Shown: piece after piece, positions 1-7,411 of the stretch
How the letters are laid out: every line of letters starts with the position of its first letter
Position numbering within the stretch: position 1 is the stretch's first letter
Origin: Bacteroidales bacterium UBA1725
GTDB taxonomy: Bacteria; Bacteroidota; Bacteroidia; Bacteroidales; UBA932
DNA length: 16,099 bases
Reading direction: 5' to 3'
Assembly: GCA_002315815.1 (NCBI GenBank)
Contig: DCIN01000033.1
Span: 1-16,099, forward strand
Translations under genes and position numbers: made by a program
The notes under the pieces: model-generated
Database searches by the model: none
What the model saw: only the letters and a program-made list of their open reading frames with translations
Told to the model about the DNA's origin: nothing

Positions 1-156
1 TATGACGGCAGGGTCGAAATGAGGAACATTCACGATGGGACCGTTGTCTTCGATCTGTGCGGGCATCTCACTTTCTCGGTGATGTACACGTTATATGACC
101 ATAAGACAGACGGGCTCGTGGACGGAAAGATTCATTATACCTTTGTCAAACAATAA
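1..156 (+). CDS. C-terminal fragment of an unidentified protein (5' end outside window)
   Basis: The first frame is open from base 1 to a TAA at 154-156 and gives 51 residues ending in FVKQ. I do not recognise the family. The fragment alternates polar and hydrophobic residues (for example TVVFDLCG and LTFSVMYTLYD), which suggests beta-strands. The stop lies only 10 bp before the TonB-dependent receptor start on the same strand, so the two genes are probably co-transcribed and this one may encode another envelope protein. That functional link is inference only. The start, any signal peptide and the full length cannot be seen. Confidence 0.6.
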   Translation, partial: YDGRVEMRNIHDGTVVFDLCGHLTFSVMYTLYDHKTDGLVDGKIHYTFVKQ

Positions 157-166
157 GTGAAAGAGA

Positions 167-2566
167 ATGAATAAAGCCTTTTTGTGCATTGTGCTGCCGC
201 TGCTTCTGTGCGGCAGCATATATGCACAATCAGATTATCAGCTCACCGGGTATGTCCTGTCGGAAGAGTCGAAAGAGTGCCTGATAGGAGCTGTCGTGTG
301 GTCCGGCGATTGCTGGACAGTATCCAACGAATACGGCTATTTTTCCCTGAAACTGAAGTCGGGGAAGCATATTGTCAAGTGTTCGTTTCTCGGGCGGCAA
401 ACGGCGGAGGCCAGTGTCTCTATGGACGGCAACAAGAGCCTCGATTTCACAATGTCCTCGGTCGGGAGCATTGATGAAGCGGTGCTTGAAGCGGAATACT
501 GCCCTCCCCTGCCTCCTTCGTATATGGGAGTGCTGGACATCCCGAAGTCATACATCACGAATATGCCGTCAGTGCTGGGAGAACCGGATTTGCTGAAGAC
601 GCTTCAGAAGATGCCCGGAGTGCAGGGAGGAATGGAGGGTTTCTCGGGTATGTATGTCAGAGGTGGAGGAAGTGAGGAAAACCTTATGCTTCTGGACGGC
701 GTGCCCATATACAATGCGACGCATCTCCTGGGACTGTTCTCATCCTTCACTCCCGAAGCCATCAAACAGGTGACATTCTACAAGGGCTTCTTCCCTGCGA
801 AATACGGCGGGAGGGCTTCAAGCGTGCTTGATGTCAGGACAAACGAAGGGAGTTCGCAGGCGGTCAGCGGGACGGTAAGTGTCGGACTTCTGGACGGCAG
901 GTTCTATATCGAAGGGCCGATATGGAAGGACAGAACTTCTTTCAGCCTGTCTTTGAGAGGGATGAACACGCTTGTCGTATTCCCATTTGCCAAGGCTTTC
1001 GGTTTCCCTTATTATGGCTATTTCTATGATGTGACCGGAAAACTTACACATCGGTTCAAGAATTCGGATCGTCTCTATCTGTCATTCTATCACGGAAGGG
1101 ACAGGTTCGATTACAAGAAATCCGAAACAAAATCATTTACATACAAAGATAAAAACGACCGGATAAAAAGGGGGACCAATACGGATAATGAAGAATATGG
1201 GTTGTCCTGGGGTAATACTATGGCTGCAATACGGTGGAACCATACTTTCGGAGGGGCGCTTTTCTCTGATTTATCAGCTTCGTGGACCAGTTATAAGATG
1301 AATGAGAACTCTCTGGACGGGAGCACGCACGTCACTGATTCCACTTATGGATTCACCAACACCAGATTGAACAGTTCGAGGATATCGGATATCAATGTCG
1401 TCTGGGATTTCCTGTACAATCCGTCTTCTTTCCATAAGATTAATTTCGGCATCTCCGGCACGATGCATTCTTATTCTCCAGAAAGGAAAATGTCCCAGCA
1501 TATTGAGAAGAATGGGAATGCCGGGACACCTGCCGCCCAACAAGGAAAGGTCAATTTTATGACAGGAGGGGAATACGCCTTGTATCTGGAAGATGATTTC
1601 AATCTGGGCCACAAATTCAGTGCGAGTGTCGGAGTCCGGGCGACATTGTTCACAACCCAGGGCAACAATTATTTCTCTTTCGAGCCCAGGGTCAGTATGG
1701 GATACAAGATCATTCCGTCCCTATCCGTCAAGGCTTCCTATTCGAAGATGTCCCAATATGCTCATATGCTGGCATCCGGAACGTTGAGTCTGCCTTCGGA
1801 TTTGTGGGTGCCCATCACGAAGAACATCAAACCGGTATTGGCGGATCAGGTTTCCGTCGGGCTGTTCTTCTCAAATGCTGAAGACTGGCAATCTTCCGTC
1901 GAGGCATACTACAAGAAAGAGAAAAACGTCCTCGAATACAAAGACAGCAAACTTGTGTTCACAAGCTCCAACGATTGGGAGCAGGATGTGGAAATGGGCA
2001 TAGGTACGAGCAAGGGAATAGAATTGCTGGTTCAGAAGAACAAGGGAGCCGTCACCGGATCCCTGTCTTATACTTTATCCAAGACCGACAGGGTTTTCCC
2101 TGACGGGACCATCAATGCCGGCAAGCCGTTCCCCTTCACTTACGACAGGCGGCACGTGATTGACATATTCGCCAATTGGAAAATCAACGACAGGGTCAGT
2201 CTTAACGGATCTTGGTCTTTCGCATCCGGTAATATGATGACAGCTTCCTGGAGGACGATAGCCGTGATCGACACAAAGGGAAATGCAGATATGGTATCAT
2301 ATATCTCCGGGCGGAACAACTACAGGCTGCCGCCGAGCCACAGACTCGACCTCTCTGTCAATCTCAAGAAAAAGAAAGCCCACGGAGAGAGAATCTGGTC
2401 ATTTGGCCTGTATAACGTCTATGGTGCCAAAAATCCCAACTGGGTGGTGAACGACCATGAAACCAGGACAGGGAAAGACGGGGAAATATACATATACAAT
2501 TATTTGAGCCAAAGGACATTCTTGACGATTATGCCTTCGGTCAATTATACTTTCAATTTCAGATGA
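167..2566 (+). CDS. TonB-dependent outer-membrane receptor with carboxypeptidase-regulatory-like N-terminal domain
   Basis: This is a 799-residue outer-membrane beta-barrel that would import a substrate using TonB/ExbBD energy. A type I signal peptide is visible (hydrophobic stretch about 4-19, likely cleavage after SIYA at 20). Residues about 25-95 form a carboxypeptidase-regulatory-like beta-sandwich (LTGYVLSEESKECLIGAVV, then NEYGYFSLKL). The plug follows at about 115-230 and carries the hallmark YVRGGGSEENLMLLDGVPIYN at 163-183 and FFPAKYGGRASSVLDV. The rest is barrel, ending NYTFNFR. The gene overlaps the next one, a DUF4249 lipoprotein, by ATGA; this receptor/DUF4249 pairing recurs in Bacteroidota. 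No SusD homolog is next to it, so it is not a classical polysaccharide-utilisation pair. The substrate is unknown. Confidence 0.93.
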   Translation: MNKAFLCIVLPLLLCGSIYAQSDYQLTGYVLSEESKECLIGAVVWSGDCWTVSNEYGYFSLKLKSGKHIVKCSFLGRQTAEASVSMDGNKSLDFTMSSVGSIDEAVLEAEYCPPLPPSYMGVLDIPKSYITNMPSVLGEPDLLKTLQKMPGVQGGMEGFSGMYVRGGGSEENLMLLDGVPIYNATHLLGLFSSFTPEAIKQVTFYKGFFPAKYGGRASSVLDVRTNEGSSQAVSGTVSVGLLDGRFYIEGPIWKDRTSFSLSLRGMNTLVVFPFAKAFGFPYYGYFYDVTGKLTHRFKNSDRLYLSFYHGRDRFDYKKSETKSFTYKDKNDRIKRGTNTDNEEYGLSWGNTMAAIRWNHTFGGALFSDLSASWTSYKMNENSLDGSTHVTDSTYGFTNTRLNSSRISDINVVWDFLYNPSSFHKINFGISGTMHSYSPERKMSQHIEKNGNAGTPAAQQGKVNFMTGGEYALYLEDDFNLGHKFSASVGVRATLFTTQGNNYFSFEPRVSMGYKIIPSLSVKASYSKMSQYAHMLASGTLSLPSDLWVPITKNIKPVLADQVSVGLFFSNAEDWQSSVEAYYKKEKNVLEYKDSKLVFTSSNDWEQDVEMGIGTSKGIELLVQKNKGAVTGSLSYTLSKTDRVFPDGTINAGKPFPFTYDRRHVIDIFANWKINDRVSLNGSWSFASGNMMTASWRTIAVIDTKGNADMVSYISGRNNYRLPPSHRLDLSVNLKKKKAHGERIWSFGLYNVYGAKNPNWVVNDHETRTGKDGEIYIYNYLSQRTFLTIMPSVNYTFNFR

Positions 2567-3624
2567 AACGTTTTTTGAATGCATTGGTGTTCGTCGGAGT
2601 CTTCACGGTTTGCCTGTGCTCCTGCGAAATTGCGATAGATCTCGGCGATGACGGTCTGGGACGCGTCCTTCTGATGAATGCCCAGATGAGCACTGCCGAT
2701 ACGACCCACACCATATATCTGGCCACAAGCGAGCAGACAGGATTCTCCTCCGTGAAGCAGGCTGTCATATCCTGCTATGTCAACGGGACGCTTGTCAATG
2801 TGTCAGACACCATTGATGATGTGGAGGAAATCGGATATTTTGCAAAACAGTCGGTATCCGTTCTTCATATCAAGGCATCATTCGCTCCCGGAGATCTGGT
2901 CTGTATCAAGGCATCTTCGGGTGATCTTCATTGTGAGGCTGAAGTTACCGTGCCGGCTGCACCTGTCATACTCGATGCCAAGGTTGAAAAATGCGTATCT
3001 GATTATGACTGCTCGATGGGTGACTACAAATTCACCATTGATATAGAGGATTTGAAAGACGAGTACAATTATTATTTTCTGAACGTCCTGGACGTATCGT
3101 ATGTGGTGGTGACAAAAACTGACAGCCATTGGTACAAAGCTGGATATATTATGAATCGGCAGGATGAACTGCCGAGATTCAACACAGAAGGAGAGCCTCT
3201 TCTGCATTCCTCCGGAATCGGACCCTCCATAGGCAATTCTTACAACAGCTATTTCAATAACAAGCAGAATCTTTTCTCTGACGCTTCGTTCCGGGATTCG
3301 AGATACAACTTGAAGTTTTATTCAACAAGGGGATTCTCCATCACACCTCGTACAATGTCAACAGGAGAGGAGATGATCAGCCATAACATAGCGGTCATAC
3401 AGATCTTCAACATCTCGAAGGATGAATATTTGTATCAGGACTGCTATCAGTTTGACAATTCCTCCGAAAGCGGGACTTTCCTGACAAACGAACTTGTGTA
3501 TCCCTGCAACGTGACAGGCGGACTGGGTTTCGTGTCAATCAACGCGGCGACGGAGTACGTGCTCAATGTGTCTTCTTTTCTTCATGATATCGATCATTTT
3601 TCTCACGGAATCCCTATCGAATGA
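2563..3624 (+). CDS. DUF4249-family outer-membrane lipoprotein, partner of the TonB-dependent receptor
   Basis: The 353-residue product starts with a lipoprotein signal peptide: MKRF, a hydrophobic stretch, then LCSC with Cys21 as the predicted lipidated residue. The mature part is beta-rich and fits DUF4249: an early strand pair with TTHTIYLATSEQTGFS, a segment on the theme of PGDLVCIKASSGDLHCEAEVTVPAAP near 105-132, and a C-terminal half rich in aromatic residues. Family assignment rests on the overall pattern and on the position directly after a TonB-dependent receptor, with the start codon overlapping the receptor stop (ATGA at 2563-2566), which implies translational coupling. By analogy with SusD-type partners it may be a surface lid or substrate-binding component. 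The biochemical role of DUF4249 is not established to my knowledge. Confidence 0.8.
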   Translation: MKRFLNALVFVGVFTVCLCSCEIAIDLGDDGLGRVLLMNAQMSTADTTHTIYLATSEQTGFSSVKQAVISCYVNGTLVNVSDTIDDVEEIGYFAKQSVSVLHIKASFAPGDLVCIKASSGDLHCEAEVTVPAAPVILDAKVEKCVSDYDCSMGDYKFTIDIEDLKDEYNYYFLNVLDVSYVVVTKTDSHWYKAGYIMNRQDELPRFNTEGEPLLHSSGIGPSIGNSYNSYFNNKQNLFSDASFRDSRYNLKFYSTRGFSITPRTMSTGEEMISHNIAVIQIFNISKDEYLYQDCYQFDNSSESGTFLTNELVYPCNVTGGLGFVSINAATEYVLNVSSFLHDIDHFSHGIPIE

Positions 3625-3753
3625 GGCATTATTTCATCCGATAAGGGGCGTCGTCGGGAAGCTCGGCAAAAGCCAGAACGACCCCAAGCGCTTCATCAAG
3701 AGCGGGAGGAACGCTTCGACGGTAAGTCCAAACGGAGTATTCGATAAACTTCT

Positions 3754-3761
3754 TATATTTG
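3754..3761 (+). promoter_or_regulatory. candidate Bacteroidota -7 element upstream of the Ntn-hydrolase gene
   Basis: TATATTTG matches the TAnnTTTG consensus of Bacteroidota primary-sigma promoters exactly and lies 28 bp before the ATG at 3790, a plausible distance for a short leader. I see no convincing TTTG/TTG -33 element at the expected spacing, so this stays a candidate. It suggests that the hydrolase gene has its own promoter and is not simply read through from the receptor operon. Confidence 0.4.
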
Positions 3762-3776
3762 CTAAGAAAAGAGAAA

Positions 3777-3787
3777 AATAAGTTGGT
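3777..3787 (+). repeat. 11-bp direct repeat, left copy (AATAAGTTGGT)
   Basis: The same 11 bases occur at 4926-4936, at the very end of the hydrolase gene, so the two copies bracket it almost exactly. Similar A/G-rich sequence precedes both copies (GAAAA before the left copy, GAAAAG before the right). Chance cannot be excluded for this length. Confidence 0.45.
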
Positions 3788-3789
3788 CT

Positions 3790-4938
3790 ATGAAGAAATT
3801 ATTTAAAGCTTTATTTTCTTTCCTCGCCGTCATCGTTCTCACGGTCATTTTCATCTGGAGAGGCGAACTTCTTTCTGTCTTGTCAGTCAAGTCTGTGGAC
3901 GGTAACGAGTTCTTGTATTCAATGGAATACAAAGCCCCGTATGATTTGGACGATGTCATTTCACACAATCTGGATGCCAATACCAAACTTCTTTCCTACG
4001 TCGTGGAGAAGATTGCCAAGGGCCTGCCAGTCAAGTTGGATGCATCAAAACAGAAAGGGCCTTCGTTCGATGCCAACTGTACAAGTTTCCAGGCGGCTAA
4101 AGCTGACAGTAACGGATATTGGTATGGGCGAAACTACGATTTCTTCAAGAATCCCACACTTGTGGTGACTTCTCACCCGCGAAAGGGCTACGCATCCATT
4201 TCCGTATGCGATATGGCTCACTTCGGTTACTCTCTGGAGAAACTTCCTTCCTGTTTCAAGGAGAAGTTCCTGTGTCTTGCCTCCATCTACGCACCTATGG
4301 ACGGAATCAATGAAAAGGGACTCTGCACATCGATAATGGCACTACCCAAACAGCCAGCCCAACAGGACAATGGTCGGAACAGGGTTGGAACATCCATACT
4401 TATGAGACTGTTCCTCGACCGTTGCGCTACTGTGGACGAAGCACTTGCGCTGCTGGAGACTGTGGACGTCCGCCACGATGCGGAAGCCGGTTCCGGCTAT
4501 CACTATATGGTTGCTGACGCTCAAGGAAACTGCGCCGTAATAGAATTCGACCTGTACGACGGATGGAAGACTATGATCACACGCAAGCCTGAAGGACAGA
4601 ACTGGATGCACATCACCAATCACCTGCTCAATCCCAAATACTACACCGAAAATCCGGACCCCGTTCTGGGTAACCCCCACAGTCGCAGCTGGTGGCGATA
4701 CGAAACCGTTGGCGAGTATCTTTCTTCGCACAACGGAATTCTGACCTTCGACGAGGCAAAGGAGTGCCTCTCACAGGTGCACTGGGAGAACCTCGTATGG
4801 GATACTGGCCTTGTGGAGGACACACAGTTCAGCAACATCTATGACCAAAGTGAGATCAGCCTGTCGCTGCACAACTGGAACGACTACTCCACCACCAAAA
4901 AATTCATACTTGGTGAAGCGAAAAGAATAAGTTGGTAA
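3790..4938 (+). CDS. membrane-anchored Ntn-hydrolase of the choloylglycine hydrolase / NAAA-like (C45) type
   Basis: The 382-residue protein starts with MKKLFK and a hydrophobic segment at about 7-23 without a lipobox, so a signal anchor or signal peptide to the periplasm is likely. A propeptide-like stretch runs to Asn96. Cys97 begins CTSFQA and would be the N-terminal nucleophile after autocleavage. Further family landmarks are GRNYD (Arg114, Asp117, close to the Cys-Arg-Asp spacing of choloylglycine hydrolase), DGINEKGL at 171-178, YHYMVADAQGN at 237-247, ITNH with Asn277, and SRSWWRYE with Arg303. The family cleaves linear amide bonds (bile salts, penicillin V, N-acyl amines, ceramide-like lipids). 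The substrate cannot be read from the sequence. CTS...GRN resembles N-acylethanolamine acid amidase at least as much as bile-salt hydrolase. It converges on the GH95 gene. Confidence 0.82.
   Translation: MKKLFKALFSFLAVIVLTVIFIWRGELLSVLSVKSVDGNEFLYSMEYKAPYDLDDVISHNLDANTKLLSYVVEKIAKGLPVKLDASKQKGPSFDANCTSFQAAKADSNGYWYGRNYDFFKNPTLVVTSHPRKGYASISVCDMAHFGYSLEKLPSCFKEKFLCLASIYAPMDGINEKGLCTSIMALPKQPAQQDNGRNRVGTSILMRLFLDRCATVDEALALLETVDVRHDAEAGSGYHYMVADAQGNCAVIEFDLYDGWKTMITRKPEGQNWMHITNHLLNPKYYTENPDPVLGNPHSRSWWRYETVGEYLSSHNGILTFDEAKECLSQVHWENLVWDTGLVEDTQFSNIYDQSEISLSLHNWNDYSTTKKFILGEAKRISW
4926..4936 (+). repeat. 11-bp direct repeat, right copy (AATAAGTTGGT)
   Basis: Identical to 3777-3787. This copy codes for the last residues (RISW) of the Ntn-hydrolase and reaches the first base of its stop codon. 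Confidence 0.45.
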
Positions 4939-4976
4939 AGATTTGCGAGTCTTTGTATTGAAGTGAACTGGAAACG

Positions 4977-7346
4977 CTATTCCAGATTGGCGTCAAGCGT
5001 GACGGACTCTCCGGCAGCAAGGCTGATTTCTCTTGTCTTCTCTCCGTAACGGACAATGAAGGGCTTTCCAAGATTGCTCTTGATTGTGCAGCTTACCAAC
5101 ACACCGTCTTTCCAGGATATGCTTACATCATAATTTCCTCTTGCCTTGAGACCGGAGACCGAACCGGCTGCTTTCCAACCGGGCATAAGGGCGGGGAGGA
5201 TTGATATCTCGCCGGCGTGGCTCTGAAGAAGACTCTCCGCCATTCCCGCCGTCAGACCGAAATTGATATCTGACTGATTGGATCCGGAGAAATGCAGGTT
5301 ATTTCCGAAACCGCCGAATGGATAGCCATTGGTTATGAATATCTTCCGTAGAATCTCCTCCGCCTTCTCTCCGTTTTCAAGTCTTGCCCACTGACATACG
5401 TCAATGGCACTGTTCCAGAATGATGTGACAGGCCTGGGTTCAAGCCAGGTTTCAACGGCTTTGGCAAGTTCAGGAGTGCCGCGCAAGGTGATGGAATTGC
5501 CGGGGAACAGGCCGAAAGTTCCGGACCAGTTGTGATTCTCCCAGCCGCGTGTCCAGTCTTCTATCCAACCTTGAAGCATCCCGTTCGGAGCTATCATATA
5601 TGGAGGTATCTGCTCAAGAGCCTTCGCGAGTTCCGCGCTGAAATCGCTGTCCACGCCCAATATGGACGATGCGGCGATGCAATGAGGGAAAAGGTCTCGG
5701 ATCAGGGCATTGTCCATCGTGGTGGAGGGAGCCAGAAACTGCTCTTCCGGATTTCCGTCAATGAAGTAGCCCTGTTCGGGAGACATTGAGAACGGAATCG
5801 TCAGATAGCCGTAGTTGGGGTTGACTTCAAGTATATCCATCACAAACTCAGCAGCTCCCTTCATAATGGGATAATACTTTCTGAGGAAGTCAATGTCCTC
5901 GGTGTAGAGATAATGTTCCCAGATGTGCTGGCAGAGCCATACCCCGCCCATAGGCCACATTCCATATCTTGCGGCATCGACCGGAGCGGTACCGCGCCAT
6001 ATATCAGTATTGTGGTGAGCGACCCAGCCGTCGGCATCATAATAGATTCTTGCAGTCTTTGCACCATTTTCGGCAAGGTCCTCAATAAGATGGAAAAGAG
6101 GCTCAGTACATTCGGACAGATTTGTGACCTCAGCAGGCCAGTAGTTCATCTCCGTGTTGACGTTGATGGTATACTTGCTTCCCCAGTTGGGAAGAAGGTC
6201 CTGATTCCAGCGGCCTTGAAGGTTTGCGGGTTCACTGCCTTCCCTGCTGGAAGAAACGGTGATATAGCGTCCGAACTGGAAAAACTTCGCCAGCAGATCG
6301 GGGTCAGCCTCCCCTTTCTTCAAGGCATCCATACGCACGTTAGTCGGCTTTTCATTCATATCAAGCCCATCGACATTGAGATGGACCCGACTCATCAGGC
6401 CGGAAAAATCCTTCAGGTGAGTTGCTTTCAGCTCTTTATATTTCTTACCCTCGACTCCTGAAAGAATCTTTTCGCAACGGGCGGAAGGGTCTCCGCTGAT
6501 ATCATCGTATTTCACATAGTCAGTGGCTATTGCAAGCACAAAAGTAACGGCATTTGCATCTTTCACCACAAGGCTGGAATCCGTCGCTGCGAGAGTTCCC
6601 TTTTCGGGCATCGCGACGACATCCGCCTGGAAACTCATCCCGTCGCCAGCGACCTTATGAACAAGGCTGAAATCCCTGGGAGCCTTGTAACTCCAGGTCC
6701 CATTCACAGTCAAGCGATTACCGGAAGTGCCGACAGCCCTCTCAAAAGGGCTTTTGAGTTTTGCCTCCACATTCACCTGCCCCGGCTTGTCCGCCGACAA
6801 TCTCATTACCATCACGTGGTCAGGATAGGACATAAACAGTTCCCTTGTCATTCTGACTCCTCTCTGGGTATATTGAACCTTAACTACACCGGTCTCCATA
6901 TCCAGTTCACGGCAGTAGTCGGTGAAAGGTTCATCTCCATTCATAAAATCCAGAAGAAAATCCCCGACAGGTACATAAGTCTGCTGGTTTTTAGGATTCC
7001 CGTAGAAATGTTCGTCAACCAGATTTTCGGCTTCCTTGTATTTCTTTTCATACATCAGGGCCTTGATACGATCATAGTAGTCGTGGGCACCGGCGACATT
7101 GTAGTCCTGCGGACGGCCGGACCAGAAAGTGGATTCGTTTAGAGCAATTCTCTCATTGTCAACACGGCCGAAAACATTTCCGCCCATATAGCCGTTACCT
7201 ATCAGCAATCCGTCCAGCCAGACATCTCCGGCCGGCTGGTCATACCACAACACCATCTCCCGGCTTGATTCGGGAAGATTCTCATCACAAGAAATGAACA
7301 CTGGCAGAACAAGTGCGAAAAGCAACAGTTTTTTGGAGGCAAACAT
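4977..7346 (-). CDS. GH95 family alpha-L-fucosidase / alpha-L-galactosidase lipoprotein
   Basis: The 789-residue product has a lipoprotein signal (hydrophobic 6-18, VFISC with Cys20), so it should sit in the envelope. The N-terminal beta-sandwich of GH95 is clear (LWYDQPAGDVWLDGLLIGNG at 33-52; ALNESTFWSGRP at 68-79). The (alpha/alpha)6 domain follows with NLQGRWNQ at 375-382, YTINVNTEMNYWPAE at 392-406, HHNTDIWR at 444-451, MSPEQ with Glu524 (equivalent to the family's general acid) and SDINFGLTAG with Asp693 (equivalent to the catalytic Asp). Asn395 and Asn397 match the pair that activates water in AfcA-type enzymes. Thr393 lies where the fucosidase AfcA has His. Two conserved blocks are altered: ENHNWSG (603-609) instead of the usual HRHVSH, and SDINFG instead of IDGNFG. 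Expected action: inverting removal of terminal alpha-L-fucose or alpha-L-galactose from host or plant glycans. Confidence 0.93.
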   Translation of the reverse strand: MFASKKLLLFALVLPVFISCDENLPESSREMVLWYDQPAGDVWLDGLLIGNGYMGGNVFGRVDNERIALNESTFWSGRPQDYNVAGAHDYYDRIKALMYEKKYKEAENLVDEHFYGNPKNQQTYVPVGDFLLDFMNGDEPFTDYCRELDMETGVVKVQYTQRGVRMTRELFMSYPDHVMVMRLSADKPGQVNVEAKLKSPFERAVGTSGNRLTVNGTWSYKAPRDFSLVHKVAGDGMSFQADVVAMPEKGTLAATDSSLVVKDANAVTFVLAIATDYVKYDDISGDPSARCEKILSGVEGKKYKELKATHLKDFSGLMSRVHLNVDGLDMNEKPTNVRMDALKKGEADPDLLAKFFQFGRYITVSSSREGSEPANLQGRWNQDLLPNWGSKYTINVNTEMNYWPAEVTNLSECTEPLFHLIEDLAENGAKTARIYYDADGWVAHHNTDIWRGTAPVDAARYGMWPMGGVWLCQHIWEHYLYTEDIDFLRKYYPIMKGAAEFVMDILEVNPNYGYLTIPFSMSPEQGYFIDGNPEEQFLAPSTTMDNALIRDLFPHCIAASSILGVDSDFSAELAKALEQIPPYMIAPNGMLQGWIEDWTRGWENHNWSGTFGLFPGNSITLRGTPELAKAVETWLEPRPVTSFWNSAIDVCQWARLENGEKAEEILRKIFITNGYPFGGFGNNLHFSGSNQSDINFGLTAGMAESLLQSHAGEISILPALMPGWKAAGSVSGLKARGNYDVSISWKDGVLVSCTIKSNLGKPFIVRYGEKTREISLAAGESVTLDANLE

Positions 7347-7362
7347 AAGGTTATCAGTTTAT

Positions 7363-7374
7363 TATTTGCAAATA
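7363..7374. promoter_or_regulatory. perfect 12-bp palindrome upstream of the GH95 gene, candidate operator
   Basis: TATTTGCAAATA is its own reverse complement and lies 17-28 bp before the GH95 start codon (7346), in the 65-bp gap after ddh. On the minus strand its left part overlaps a near-match to a -7 box (AATATTTG). This would suit a repressor or activator site giving the glycosidase its own control, separate from the DAP operon. No regulator gene is visible here. Confidence 0.35.
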
Positions 7375-7411
7375 TTACCTTTTCATTGTCAAGGCGTTGA
7401 ACAAGTGCGGT

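Larger units (their letters stand above)
3625..3789. other. unassigned intergenic spacer, GC-rich in its first part
   Basis: No credible gene fills this 165-bp gap. The part from about 3640 to 3725 is visibly richer in G and C than the flanks and can fold locally: CGCTT near 3689-3693 faces AAGAGCG near 3698-3704 with one bulged A, and CCC and GGG runs lie outside it. One plus-strand frame here reads KLGKSQNDPKRFIKSG, which distantly recalls a segment of DDE transposases, but there is no surrounding open transposase frame. The last 50 bp are AT-rich and hold a promoter-like element. It may be a decayed gene relic, a structured leader or terminator, or nothing. Confidence 0.4.

Noticed and set aside
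3566..3781. Small plus-strand ORF of 71 codons spanning the end of the DUF4249 gene
   Set aside because: It overlaps a real gene in another frame, has no supported start and no convincing family; only its NDPKRFIK segment was kept as a weak observation.
4937..4954. Small hairpin (AAAGAT / GTCTTT, 6-base loop) between the converging hydrolase and GH95 genes
   Set aside because: The stem is short and AT-rich with a wobble pair and no following T-run, so it is not good enough to call a terminator.
5913..6461. 182-codon ORF antisense to the GH95 gene
   Set aside because: The opposite strand encodes well-conserved GH95 motifs; this is a shadow frame.
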